64,000 bases of DNA from Scylla paramamosain (taxonomy: Eukaryota > Arthropoda > Malacostraca > Decapoda > Portunidae). The stretch lies in NCBI RefSeq assembly GCF_035594125.1, contig NC_087168.1, positions 17,573,150-17,637,149 of the forward strand. The letters are read 5' to 3'. The notes under the pieces were generated by a model. The model was not told where the DNA came from, did not search any database, and saw nothing but the letters and a program-made list of their open reading frames with translations. A program made the translations under genes and the position numbers. Each line of letters opens with the position of its first letter. Position 1 is the first letter of the stretch. This document shows, piece after piece, positions 33,044 to 44,226 of the stretch.

Positions 33044-34775
33044 TATAAGAACATAAGAACATAAGAAATAAGGGAAGCTGCAAGAAGCGACCAGGCTTAC
33101 ACGTGGCAGTCCCTGTATGAAACACTCCTACCTATTTCCATCTGTTATCCCCATCCATAAACTTGTCTAATCTTCTCTTAAAGCTCTCTAGTGTCCTGGC
33201 ACTAACTACATGATTACTGAGTCCGTTCCACTCATCTACCACTCTATTTGAGAACCAATTTTTTCCTATCTCCTTCCTAAACCTAAATTTTTCAAGCTTG
33301 AACCCGTTATTTCTTGTTCTACCTTGGTTGCTGATCCTAAGAATTTTGCTTACATCTCCCTTGTTATAACCCCTATACCACTTAAAGACTTCTATCAGGT
33401 CCCCTCTTAACCTACGGCTCTCTAGAGAATGTAAATTTAACCGCTTCAACCTCGCTTCGTAAGGAATACTCCTCATCCCCTGAATCCTTTTAGTCATTCT
33501 TCTCTGTACTGATTCTAATAGACCTATATCTTTCCTGTAATGTGGGGACCAGAACTGCACAGCGTAGTCTAGATGAGGTCTGACCAGCGCCAAGTATAAC
33601 TTTAATATTACTTCCGGCCTTCTACTTTTAACACTCCTAAAAATGAATCCTAGTACCCTATTTGCCTTGTTTCTGGCTTCTATGCATTGTTTCCCTAGAC
33701 GGAGTTCAGAGCTAACTATAACTCCTAAATCTTTCTCGTACCCTGTACCTACCAGAGTTTGGGTGTTTAATGTGTACCTATTGTGTGGGTTTCCTCTACC
33801 TACGCTAAGCACTTTGCATTTATTGATATTAAATTGCATTTGCCATCTATCCGTCCATTCATTCATTCTATCTAAGTCTGTCTGCAAGGCGATGGCATCC
33901 GCTTCTGACCTAATTAATCTACCTATCTTTGTGTCATCCGCAAATTTACTAACATCGCTACTAATTCCACTATCCAAGTCATTGATATATATTAGAAATA
34001 ATAATGGCCCTAATACTGATCCCTGTGGCACCCCACTAATGACATGACCCCACTCGGATTTCGAGCCGTTTATTAGCACTCTCTGTCGCCTGTTACCAAG
34101 CCATGACCCTATCCAACCTAACACCTTCCCATCTATCCCGTGCGCCCTAACCTTTCTCAGGAGCCTTTGATGGGGCACCTTGTCGAATGCTTTACTAAAG
34201 TCCAGATATAAGATATCATAACTATCACCATTATCTACTGCCTCGTACACCTTACTGTAAAAACTTAACAAGTTTGTCAGGCAAGACTTCCCCTTCGTGA
34301 AGCCATGCTGTGACTGATTTATCAAGTTATGTTTGTCTAAATGTTCCCTAATGTTCCTCGCTATTATTGACTCTAACATTTTACCTACAACTGAAGTTAA
34401 GCTGACAGGTCTATAATTAGACGCTAAAGTTTTATCCCCTTTCTTAAAGATGGGTACTACATTAGCCTGCCTCCACATTACTGGTACCTCACCCGACTCC
34501 AGTGATTTCCTAAAGACAGAAACTAACGGCTCACTAATAATCTTTTTACATTCCTTCAGTACTCTGGGATATATTTCATCAGGTCCTGGTGACTTGAACT
34601 TTTTTAGCCTATCTATCTCCTGCTCCACTATCTCCCTAGTTATGGAAATATCCGTCAGCTTCTCATACTCATCTGCTCTAAACACCTGTTCACTATCTGG
34701 CATATCCTGCATGTTTTCCTGAGTGAAGACAGTTAAAAAATACTCATTCAGAAGTTTACTAATCTCCTATAAGAA
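33044..34775 (-). mobile_element. CR1-like LINE, 5'-truncated, antisense in MGAT2 intron 1
   Basis: Contains an uninterrupted RT frame and a 3' end with the octamer-type tail (AAGAACAT repeats at 33048..33068 on the + strand), typical of CR1-group elements that lack poly-A. No apurinic endonuclease domain is present; the frame meets a stop at about 34766 where similarity ends, so the copy is 5'-truncated. TATAAGAA occurs at 33044..33051 and at 34768..34775, a possible 8-bp target duplication, though the left copy overlaps the tail motif. Confidence 0.85.
33132..34712 (-). CDS. Reverse transcriptase of the CR1-like LINE (N-terminally truncated)
   Basis: 526 aa from an internal Met; the open frame extends ~17 codons further upstream. 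RT blocks in order: SPGPDEI (41-47), NYRPVSLTS (99-107), LYLDFSKAFD (168-177, catalytic Asp171), SGVPQGSVLGPLLFLIYIND (226-245), FADD (257-260, catalytic Asp pair), then the thumb and the C-terminal region with GDLIEVFKWYRGYN and VVDEWNGLSNHVV. No stops or frameshifts, so the insertion is young compared with the dead copies at 13.3, 14.1, 22.3 and 27.2 kb. The protein probably acts only in copying retroelement RNA; without an endonuclease domain this copy should not be autonomous. Confidence 0.9.
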   Translation of the reverse strand: MQDMPDSEQVFRADEYEKLTDISITREIVEQEIDRLKKFKSPGPDEIYPRVLKECKKIISEPLVSVFRKSLESGEVPVMWRQANVVPIFKKGDKTLASNYRPVSLTSVVGKMLESIIARNIREHLDKHNLINQSQHGFTKGKSCLTNLLSFYSKVYEAVDNGDSYDILYLDFSKAFDKVPHQRLLRKVRAHGIDGKVLGWIGSWLGNRRQRVLINGSKSEWGHVISGVPQGSVLGPLLFLIYINDLDSGISSDVSKFADDTKIGRLIRSEADAIALQTDLDRMNEWTDRWQMQFNINKCKVLSVGRGNPHNRYTLNTQTLVGTGYEKDLGVIVSSELRLGKQCIEARNKANRVLGFIFRSVKSRRPEVILKLYLALVRPHLDYAVQFWSPHYRKDIGLLESVQRRMTKRIQGMRSIPYEARLKRLNLHSLESRRLRGDLIEVFKWYRGYNKGDVSKILRISNQGRTRNNGFKLEKFRFRKEIGKNWFSNRVVDEWNGLSNHVVSARTLESFKRRLDKFMDGDNRWK

Positions 34776-35020
34776 TGCTTATCAGAATATGACACAACAG
34801 TTTATCTGACAATCATGCACCTGTTGACAGGCCAATCTTCCCAGCTGCTACTCCAGAGTTTAGCCCTCATGATGTTATTTGTGGTTCATTAGATGGTGCT
34901 GTCACACATTATGCAGTGGACTACCATATGGTGGTCAGTGTTTAAATTAACGTAGGATACAATCATCAGCACAAACACCATATAATTCTACATTTTTCAC
35001 TTGCAGCAAGACCATTTGTG

Positions 35021-35212
35021 ATGCGCGGAGGAGGGTGGCCGCGGGCTGTGAGGGTGGCTGGTGTGGTGGTCCTGCTGTGTGTGGCATGGCTCCAGCTCGC
35101 CCTTCCTCCTCTGCCACACGACCCACAGTCTGTCCTCGGAGGTGCTGCCAGAGAGTCCCCTGAGGCTGACCCCGCCCTCAGCCTGCAGCGCAATCCCACC
35201 TCTAAGTTCCTC

Positions 35213-35264
<52 letters not shown>

Positions 35265-37133
35265 TGTATCTTCTTATAGTATACAGGACCTGAACTACTC
35301 TTGTGGTTCTCTATCATCAACTTTAGTTTTGTGTGTGTTTGTATCTGTAGGTGTTCATGCAGTCTTTGGTATGCTTATGTTCACAGTTCCTTTAAGAAAA
35401 ATTTGTCGCTACCTGCCACCAGTTGTCTGTATAAACCCTGTTACCTTTTAATTATATGCTGGTGATTTTTATGTATTCTGTTTCATGTAAAGCTCATAAG
35501 TGAAAGATTATATCAGAATTATTTTTAACGTGGCCAAACTTTAGAAAGTGCAAGTGTCTGTAAGATGATTTCAGACAACTGGAAAAAGACATGGAATACC
35601 TTGCAGTATTATTACCAGTGAAATCTATAACCACCAATTTTGTTTCAGGCCAAATCAGATGGAGTGAAGCTGTCCTCAGTGCCTCATCTCACAGAGGAGC
35701 AGATAAGGGAGATCAAAGAACAGATCCAGAGACGCAGTGGTAATGAGACTGTGCTGAATGAGGAGCTCTTTGGTCCTGTGCAGCCTGACACCATTGTTAT
35801 CGCTGTACAGGTCAGTTTGTAGGATGTGTTGGCATGTGTTTTTAATTATTATGTATTTCTGTGTTTTTAATTTGTCTAGAGCTGGGATTAATAATTTATG
35901 GCCTTTTTTTTTATGTATTAAATTTGCTTGTTTTGTGGTTTTAAATCAATACTTGTAACTGTAGTCAAAGAATTATCCATCAATCTATCTATCTTTAGAG
36001 GGGCTGAGGATGAGAGAGTATATGTGTATGCATGTATGTAGTCAGTTGATATTTGTGCGTCTAAATAGGTTTGTGTCTGTCCATCTGTTTGAATGTTCTT
36101 TTGCACGAGTGTGTGGTTGGGTGGTGGAAGGTGTGAAGTAGTGAATGAGATACTTAGAAAGGAATGGGTGCTTTGTGTACAGAGGATGGGAAAGTAGGTG
36201 TGTCTTTTTTTCTGCCCATTCATTACCTTAGGCCAGAGTTCCCACTTACATAAAAATAAATCATTAAATAAAATAAAGAATAAAGGGTAGTGTAGGTGAT
36301 TTCTACAACTAAGGAAGGAAGTGAGTGAACATATAGTAGAGGATAGTATACAGGGAACAAGTGGAGAAATATAGAATAAAACCAGGAAATTAGCAGACAG
36401 TTTTTGTGAAGCATTAGATGACTTACAGTGCATCCCTGCCAAATTCAGCATCCTGTGTCACTCTCTCAGGTACACAATCGCTTGGAGTACTTGCGTCACC
36501 TCATAGTCTCCCTGGCCCAGGCGCGGGACATCGATTTGGTGCTCCTGATCTTCTCACACGACTACTATGACGAGGACATCAACCAGCTCATCACCACCAT
36601 TGACTTCTGCAAGGTACACACTGCTGCTGTTGTGGCCCCAATTATGTGGTGTGGCAGAATAGAAGGTTGCTTTGGAATTTGTGTATAAAAGTTTATTAGA
36701 GGATTATTTTGAAGTTTGTGTTTAGAAAGGTACTTTAGAATCTGTGTACAGAAAGTGGCTTTAGAATTTGTGTTTAGAAGAGTGTTTTGTAATTTGTGTA
36801 TTGAAGTGTATTTTGGAAATTGTGTATTAAAAGGTATTCTGGAATTTGTGTATTGAAGGGTATTTTGAACTTGTTTATCGTGATTTTAGAAGATATGTAT
36901 TTTTTTTTTATTTGTTTGATTTGATTTGATTTGATTATTATTTTTTTATTTATTTATTTTTTTTTACCTTCCTCAAGCACAACACTTCATAATGTTTTGA
37001 GGGAATGATTACTATTCTGTTGTTGGTTTTCAGGTGATGCAGATTTTCTACCCACACTCTCTGCAAACCCACCCACACATCTTCCCTGGAGAGTCCCCCG
37101 GCGACTGCCCTCGAGACACCAAGCCAGAGGAGT

Positions 37134-37200
<67 letters not shown>

Positions 37201-40138
37201 AATAAACAGAAATGTTGCTATGTTAATCCATCCATGATATTGTGGTCTTACCTATTTACTGTAACATTATATGAGTTGTAAATTGATTGTGATGCATACA
37301 GAGCTGCAAGGACCAAGTGTGTGGGCACTCCAGACCTCTACAAGCATTACCGGGAGGCTCGCTTCACTCAGACCAAGCATCACTGGTGGTGGAAGGCAAA
37401 CAAGTGAGTGTGTGCTGTTGCTTCATTTGCTCTGTATCACTTATGTTGCTCCTTGCTGTTCATTGTTTAGTGGTATTCTTATGATATGATTTTTAGACCA
37501 TCAAACATACCATAGAGGTCATTGTGCCAGTTTATTTTATGTAATATATCTTATGACATGAATTTAAACTATTATCTGCTGTAGTACTTGTGTATTGCTC
37601 AGAATATACATGAGTAATTCTTGGTCATTATGTGTTGTGTTCTGCAAATTTTATAAAATCTTGATAAAACTGGTCTGGAGGATGGCCTAGCTACACATGA
37701 TGACTACATTATGAGAACACTGCCACCATATTCCCTGCACATCTAAAAGGAAACTGAAAAAAACAAAGTGAAGTACTGAGAACCACCTCCTTTTGTATTT
37801 TATTCCTACAATGAAACAAAGGATCCTTTCTTACCTTGCCTACATGTGTTGAAGATCTCAGCCTGGTATATATAGAGAAATAGATAAACCAATAATTGCT
37901 TTACCTGCTTGCTGTGGATAAGTGCAAGAATCATACACATTTCAGGATCTTTGATGATGTTTGGGTGCTGAAGAACCACACAGGTCTGGTGCTGTTCCTG
38001 GAGGAAGACCACTATGTTGCTGAGGACTTCCTGTACATGCTGAAGCTGCTGAACACTGCCATGCCTCGTGCCTGCTCCAAGTGTTCCCTCATCACCCTCG
38101 GCAACTACCTGAAGACCTACAACTTCCACACTGATGCCAGGAAGGTGAGGCAGGCATGGTGTTAGCTTGTCCTTCCTTGTTGTAGAAGAAATGTTGAATG
38201 AAGGTCTGTTTTCCTTGGTTACTGACTGTGCACCTCTTCCCTGCCTTGAGTCTTCCTGTACAAGGCTTTCTACTTCCTCATCTCTATTCTAGTCACCTTA
38301 CTAATTTTCACTTTTATATCCTCTTCTGGTAAATTCTGAAACACTTCTATTTTTCACTTTTTTTGAAACATATTTGTACTATTCTTTTTTAATTCCTTCA
38401 TGGAAGGTTTTCAGAAAGTAGTGATTAGATGAGATTTCTTTTTTCAGTCATATTAATTTATCTGTTCATTATTACTTAATTATATTTGTAGTCCTTTCAC
38501 TGTCATCTCTATCTTAATTTATCTGTTCATTATTATCTCATTGTATTTGTAGTCCTTTCACTGTCATCTCTCAATGCTGGGAAGAATATCATTAACCAGA
38601 AATCTTTGGCATTCATTATGTACAGCTAACATAGTGGTGTACATACATCTCTTCATTGCAGGTGGAGGTAACACAGTGGGTGTCCTCCAAGCACAACATG
38701 GGATTTGCATTCAACCACAGCATTTGGCAACAGATCAAGGCTTGCAATGAGAAGTTCTGCAACCACGACGACTACAACTGGGACTGGTCGTTGCTTCATG
38801 TGAGCAACACTTGCCTCACCCAGAAGCTCCACACGCTGGTCCTCCGCGCTCCAAGAGTCTTCCACATCGGAGAATGGTGAGACACAGGCAGGGATTGATA
38901 AATTGTTAACATATTTTTATTCATCCCATCTTACAGCTGTTCCTGGACTCCTGGAGTGTAGTACAGTGAGCTACAAGATACTCCCTTTCCACTGGGGGCC
39001 AAAGTGGCTAAGAGTGTGAATAGTGTTTGTGTGAATGTGTGGTGCCTTGTGTGGGCCACCCTGTGTGGGATTGCTGGCCTGGTATATAAATAGATAGATG
39101 GACTTTTCAGCAATACTGTAAATGGTGCCCTTTTTCTTTGCATTGCTAGTAGTGCCTTATGCATTTTACTGTAAAGATACCTTGCTTTGTGTTTAGCTGT
39201 TAATATCTTTTGTCATTTTGTCTGCCTCCCTGACATAACTCATCTGTTCCCTGTTGGAGTCCTTATGTTGATTTTAATCTCAAGTGACCCACATTTACAA
39301 ACTTGTGCTGTTCTCCTTGCCACAGTGGAGTACATCACAAGAAGAAGGACTGCAGTTCTCGAACCGTGCTCAACAAGGTGCACAGAACGCTTCAGGCTGG
39401 TCAGCGCACACTCTTCCCACGGCAGCTCATTGTGGTCCACACCCCGCCAAAGAAAGTAAGTCTATAATGAATGTTGTGTCTTTAATCAGGAAAGAGAAAT
39501 GTGTCACTTGTTGAGCAATGCACTGTGCAGTTGAGTGTGTGATATGTTTCTGAAGCTGTGAATGACTGGTATTGCTTTTCTTTTAAGAAATGCTTGCCAT
39601 CTTTATATCTGGTAATTAGATGGAGAATTTTTTTATATTTTTATAAAGTGGATGATTTTTCAGCTGTGAAAGGAGTAACTAACAAACATTACAAGTTCAG
39701 GGTTGATTGAATGAAAAATTTGAAATCATGAGGTGCTGCTTTAGTTTTAGGGTAGCTCATTCTAAGTGTAGGATAGCTTTATCTGAAGAAATTGATGTTT
39801 TATAGAGTGGATAATTTGAGCTGCAAAAGAAGAAACTAACAACCATTTCAAGTTCAAGGTTGATGAAAAAAAAAGACAAGGTCATATGCTATTGCTTTAA
39901 GTTTGGTGGATCTCATTGTAAGTGTAGTATAGCTTTGTCTAAGAAACAAATCATCCTTTATGTCCCCCAGGTCAAGAAGCACAAGGGCAATGGTGGCTGG
40001 GGTGACAGGAGGGACCACGCACTCTGCCGCTCCTTCAGTGTGTCCACGGGTCTGGAGTACAGCAGTGTGCTGTCCTCCTCTCTCTTCTCCGGCCACACCC
40101 TAACCAATGGCACTGTACAAATTCGAAGTGGCTCTTGA
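35021..40138 (+). CDS. MGAT2: Alpha-1,6-mannosyl-glycoprotein 2-beta-N-acetylglucosaminyltransferase
   Basis: Nine coding exons: 35021..35215, 35649..35810, 36470..36613, 37034..37131, 37302..37403, 37946..38144, 38662..38876, 39326..39455, 39971..40138 (470 aa; the human enzyme has 447). It adds GlcNAc in beta-1,2 linkage to the alpha-1,6 mannose arm in the medial Golgi, committing N-glycans to complex type. Visible: short N-terminal cytosolic end, signal-anchor helix (about residues 12-28), stem, then family blocks VHNR (120-123), IFSHDYY, DCPRD, TKHHWWWK (224-231), LFLEEDHY (250-257, with the EED metal-binding motif), SKHNMG (309-314), DDYNWDW (336-342), PRVFHIG, CGVHHKK and GGWGDRRDHALC (423-434). 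Junction phases match throughout. The ATG at 35021 is chosen because it immediately precedes the anchor. The exon 2 donor lies in a (GT)n tract, so its exact position could shift by six-base steps. Mammalian MGAT2 coding sequence is in a single exon; here it is split nine ways. Confidence 0.95.
35216..35263. repeat. (GT)n starting exactly at the MGAT2 exon 2 donor
   Basis: The coding sequence CTC CAT runs directly into about 24 GT units; the donor GT is the first, or a phase-compatible later, unit of the repeat. Confidence 0.85.
36655..36890. repeat. ~33-bp minisatellite in MGAT2 intron 4
   Basis: About seven degenerate copies of TTTGGAATTTGTGTATTGAA with linking AGGTA/AGTGT, beginning ~45 bp after the donor. 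Confidence 0.75.
37136..37195. repeat. (GT)n beginning within the MGAT2 intron 5 donor
   Basis: The donor GTAAGTGTGTG continues as about 30 GT units; the 170-bp intron is one-third microsatellite. Confidence 0.9.
38451..38575. repeat. ~65-bp tandem duplication in MGAT2 intron 7
   Basis: TTAATTTATCTGTTCATTAT, TGTAGTCCTTTCACTGTCAT and CTCT occur twice in the same order with few differences, indicating a recent duplication. Confidence 0.85.
39640..39960. repeat. ~155-bp tandem duplication in MGAT2 intron 9
   Basis: Two diverged copies share the order GAAACTAACAACCATTTCAA (variant in copy 1), GTTCA(A/G)GGTTGAT, GCTTTAAGTTTGG, CTCATT, AAGTGTAG and ATAGCTTT, then TCTGAAGAAA or TCTAAGAAAC. Confidence 0.75.
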
Positions 40139-42536
40139 TCACGGTAATGTTCTCATTTTATACTGAATTAGGTTATGCCATGTCTCATTCATTAGCTTGC
40201 GATACTTTTCCCAACCACTTTAGAGATTCATTGGCTCATACAGTTCCTATGTAGTGTGACCTCATCATCTCAAGTCAGAAGTGTGCTGTAAGGTCTTGGC
40301 ATTGCTTTGATGGCTTCATTCATGCACTACTTGGAGTCACAAGAGGAGGGTTCATATGCATTATTTTGATAATTTGGTGTGTGGAGAAACTATGTCACTT
40401 TCATTGTTCATTGAATGTAAAAATACAGAAAACAGGAATGGGAATCACACTGTATTGGTACATTCCCTGGAAGTGATATGTATAGAGGCCACAGTAGCAG
40501 TAGTATTGCATACTGGGTAAATTCTGGCATTGGCTACCTATTTCATTCATCTTTTATTTATTTATTTATTTATTTAATTAACTAATTAATTAATTAATTT
40601 ATTTATTTATTAATTAATTTTCTAAAACTATAGTGGAGCATTAAGAACAGAGCAGGCCTCTTTTGTAGTTGTTTATTTATTCTTTTTTTTTTTCTCTGGC
40701 ACTGTCTGTATTTGTGTAAACTGAAAGGTTTGTAGTTTCTTAGGCAGTGTCCTTTGAAGGTCAGGATAGCCAGTTCACTGTCATGCCAAGAGTTTGAAGG
40801 AGCTGGACTGATTATGGCAGTCAAGTGACCAACACAGTTTGACAATCTTTGAAGGAAAAACACATGGTGTGTCACCTGGGAATCATTGCATCGTACATTC
40901 TTGTAGGTTTAATAAAACCATTGTACACTGGACATCACTAGAATGGTTTAACCAACAGTCAGTGATAAAAAAAAATAATAAATAAATAAAAATCCAAGGA
41001 TTCAGACCTTGGGGTATTTGGTCAATGTTTAGTGATTCAGATTGATCCAGTAACAGTTTGGTGATTCATAAATCTCTATCTCATGGCTTTATGGAGGACC
41101 TGAGAGGCCACAGCAAGCCACACAGAGTAACAGAAGCTAATATGAATGCCAGAGATTATTAATATATTTGCATTATTGCATTAAAGAGGCTTAACTAACA
41201 AACCATCCTTAAGACATAAAAAGAATTAGTGCTATTATCATGTGTATCTTATGCTGATAGCCTTTTTTCAGGTAATAATTTGGGATGTGGGTATTGTTTG
41301 GTCTTAAAGTTTACATAGTGCAATACATCAGATTTAATTTTTTTGTGCAATTTTTCAAGCATAGGTGGTGTTCTAGAAATTATTTATCATGCACAAATTT
41401 TTTGCACGTCCTCTTAGAATTGATAGATTTTTTACTAAACTTTCTAAATTTTTTCAACTCTTGTGAGAGGAGATGGAAGAGGACATGGATTTGCTCATAG
41501 TGTGCTTTAAGTGAACAGTGAGAAATTCTTGTATCTCATCTGATGCTGTTTGTGACTGCCCCTGTTGCTCTGTGGTGTTGCTTGCCCCATCAGCACTCAT
41601 GGCATCAGTGCATTGGTTATCAGGAGTCTTGTCTTAGCCAGTTTATCATTTCTTCCAGCCTGACCATATGTATGTGTGTAGGTGTATGTGTGTGTGCATG
41701 TATAGGTATCTGCTAAATGGAGGCATGAACCTCTCTATGTGTACTGGACTGAGAGCAGAAGGTCATTGCTATCAAAATCTGTGTCTATCCAACTGAGGTT
41801 TCCCAAGTTATGGGTCAGAATCCATCTCTGTTCATCAGTTACCTTGGGGTTCATAGTGTTCCACTGGATGCCATATTCTTTTTGATGCATTGTACTGTAA
41901 GGCCAGTTTGACTAGTCCCAGTTTTAGACTTAACGCTTATTGTACGCCACCAATGTTTTAGTTTTCTTGTACTACAGGTAGTCGTCGTACATACTGGTAC
42001 CTGCACATGATTTTTGCTATGTGTCATGTTCCCCGCTACTCTTTATACCTTCATCAGGGAGACCCATTTGTAAGAGTGCTTTTTCTGCTGATGTTTGTAT
42101 TTTCATCTCGTGCTTCTCATAGTCTCCCCATAAAGAGATGCCCAGTGACTGCAGCAGAAATATTTATGCTGATGATCGTGTTAGCCAGACATGACTAGAC
42201 CAGCCCGGCAGAGTGCACAGTCTTTTATGAGGCTGTGAAGGGCTCTGGTTTTGTAGTGATCTGTGTTTTATGCCAGTTTAGTGTTTTGTAATCAATGCCA
42301 AAAAAATATAAAAGATAACCACTAAAAGCTAATCCATCAGAGGCTCAGTTGTATAATGTTATAGTATTTATATTTTATTTGTTGTTCTTTGTTATTGTTA
42401 TGAGTTTAGTTTATTTTTTCCTACTTTTGTTTTTCTCCTTTTCTTAGGCATGATCTATCAAATATTCTTTATATTGTTATAGTCAAAAATGTTCACATTT
42501 ATGATTTGGTGTAAGTAGCTCCTTCCTTGTTATCAT

Positions 42537-42537
<1 letters not shown>
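40139..42537 (+). other. Region after the MGAT2 stop: candidate 3'UTR
   Basis: T-rich, microsatellite-poor sequence without coding frames. TTTA/TTAA repeats at 40553..40620. AATAAA at 40911..40916 is followed by GT-rich sequence and is the best proximal poly(A) site. Composition continues unchanged beyond it, so a longer 3'UTR is possible. Confidence 0.45.
40911..40916 (+). terminator. Candidate MGAT2 polyadenylation signal AATAAA
   Basis: Canonical hexamer in GGTTTAATAAAACCATTGTA, 773 bp after the stop codon. Confidence 0.4.

Positions 42538-42601
<64 letters not shown>
42538..42601. repeat. (GT)n microsatellite
   Basis: About 31 uninterrupted GT units. Confidence 0.95.
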
Positions 42602-42604
<3 letters not shown>

Positions 42605-43559
42605 ATTATTTTAAAGGTGAGAGGGAGTGTTGTAAAAGTGCATCATAAAAGTGGAGTAGAAAGAATTGAAGAGTGATATAAGGGTGTAGAGGCATAAGAG
42701 AGGATGTTACAAGAGTGTTCTAAGGTACTGGTGCAAGGGTGTATCTCAGACCAGTAGTTCCCAATCTGATGTTCAAGAATTTTCACAATTTATGGTGTAA
42801 TTCTCAGGTAAAGGAAAAATTGAAAGAGCACAAAGAGAAAAACATTAATGTACTAATATATACTTTATTTCTGATATTGATTTCTGATTTGTGAGAGAAA
42901 AAAATTCTTCATTGTTACAATTTTTTTTGTTTCATATTGAAAGTGGTTAATTTTGCACAAGGAGTAATGATTCTAAATAACTTTATAGTTCTCCATTGAA
43001 GTTGAATACAATGGGAAATATTGATAGGAACTGTATAACATGTCATGACTCATGGGCAGTGTAGTGAGTGGACAGGTTCTGCTTGGCGTGCCTGTGAGTG
43101 TTACCCATGAGGCAGAATGGAAGGATGGCTGGGCATGCCTGATAGTGCCATCAACTGCTGTATATTAGAAGTGTGGCTGTATTTATAAAAGAAAAGGAGT
43201 GAATATGGTGTAAATTATGGAAGGGATATCTAGCAGTTGATTAGCTCCAGTCCTTGACTCAGGCCACCCTGGTGCATCTATGGCAGCTTGGTGTGTCAAA
43301 CACATATGTATATTTGATTGTATTGTTTTGGCTCACACATCAGCTGGCACCCAGCTGTGGCCAGCTGGCTGAGCATTAAGGTCACCAATGATAAATAAGA
43401 ATGATAGTTCTGCAGATGGCTCTGAGTCACTTGTGAAAGATTGACTGATAAAAACTTGTTGAGAAAAAAAGATTGTGTTCTGATATGAGTTGTTGTTTAA
43501 TTATATTTATTTATTCGTATATTTCATGTTTTCATGTAATTCACCCAAGCTCTTTAGGA

Positions 43560-43745
43560 TCACGTGCTGGACTTGTGATCCTTAGCTGTATTCTTTCCCA
43601 TGAGAGCTTTGAGCTCTCATGGGATAAGGCTGTGATCTCACACACATCACATACCCAATCCTCTTGCTCAAAGAGGACAGAAATTGCTTGCTCATCAGTG
43701 AACACCAGTATGGTCAATAGATGTGATCACCTGGGGTCAGCCTTA
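43560..43745 (-). mobile_element. SINE-like repeat, copy 1
   Basis: Shares with copy 2 the order GAGCTC, GGATAAGGCTGTGA (GGGTAAGGCTGTGA in copy 2), CACACA, CC(A/C)ATCC, then GCTTGCTCATCAGTGAA. The tRNA-like end is degraded. Contains a perfect 12-bp palindrome with 3-nt loop at 43597..43623 (CCCATGAGAGCT/AGCTCTCATGGG). Confidence 0.6.
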
Positions 43746-43999
43746 GGTACTTTTATTACCTTGATGAGAGAAGTGTTTATGGCAAAGCAACAGACAGACT
43801 GTGTGATAGAACAGAACTTTATTTACAGAAGCTAGACAACTTTGGCTTACCATTTTGCCTCTTCAGTAGCTACAAACATTCCTGAAGAAAACTTTAAACA
43901 ACTTGAGTCTGTCATGTGACAGATGAGGTAGTGAGCAATGTTACTCACTTGTGGATATGTGAATCATGCACTGGATTTCTGATTATGGAAAGAGCTCAT

Positions 44000-44183
44000 G
44001 GAGAGAACTTTGAGCTCATTCAAATTGATCAGTGGGTAAGGCTGTGACTTTTCACACACCATGTACCCCATCCACTTATTTGAGAACAGCAACTGCTTGA
44101 TCATCAGTGAAAACTTCAAGAAACCTGTGCAGACATGAACCTCAACCTGCTGAATGGCAGGCAGGGACGTTACCACTGAACTA

Positions 44184-44186
<3 letters not shown>
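44000..44186 (-). mobile_element. tRNA-derived SINE-like repeat, copy 2
   Basis: On the - strand the 5' end reads TTAGTTCAGTGGTAACG, a good match to the RNA polymerase III A box (TRGYNNARNGG), and ~35 bp later GGTTGAGGTTCATGTC resembles a B box with one mismatch. A non-tRNA body shared with copy 1 follows. The head abuts a (TG)n tract. Confidence 0.6.

Positions 44187-44226
<40 letters not shown>

Noticed and set aside
33643..34047. Forward-strand frame opposite the LINE reverse transcriptase
   Set aside because: Shadow of the antisense RT gene, with no recognisable domain.
37806..38129. Reverse-strand frame over MGAT2 exon 7
   Set aside because: Shadow of the EEDHY-containing exon.
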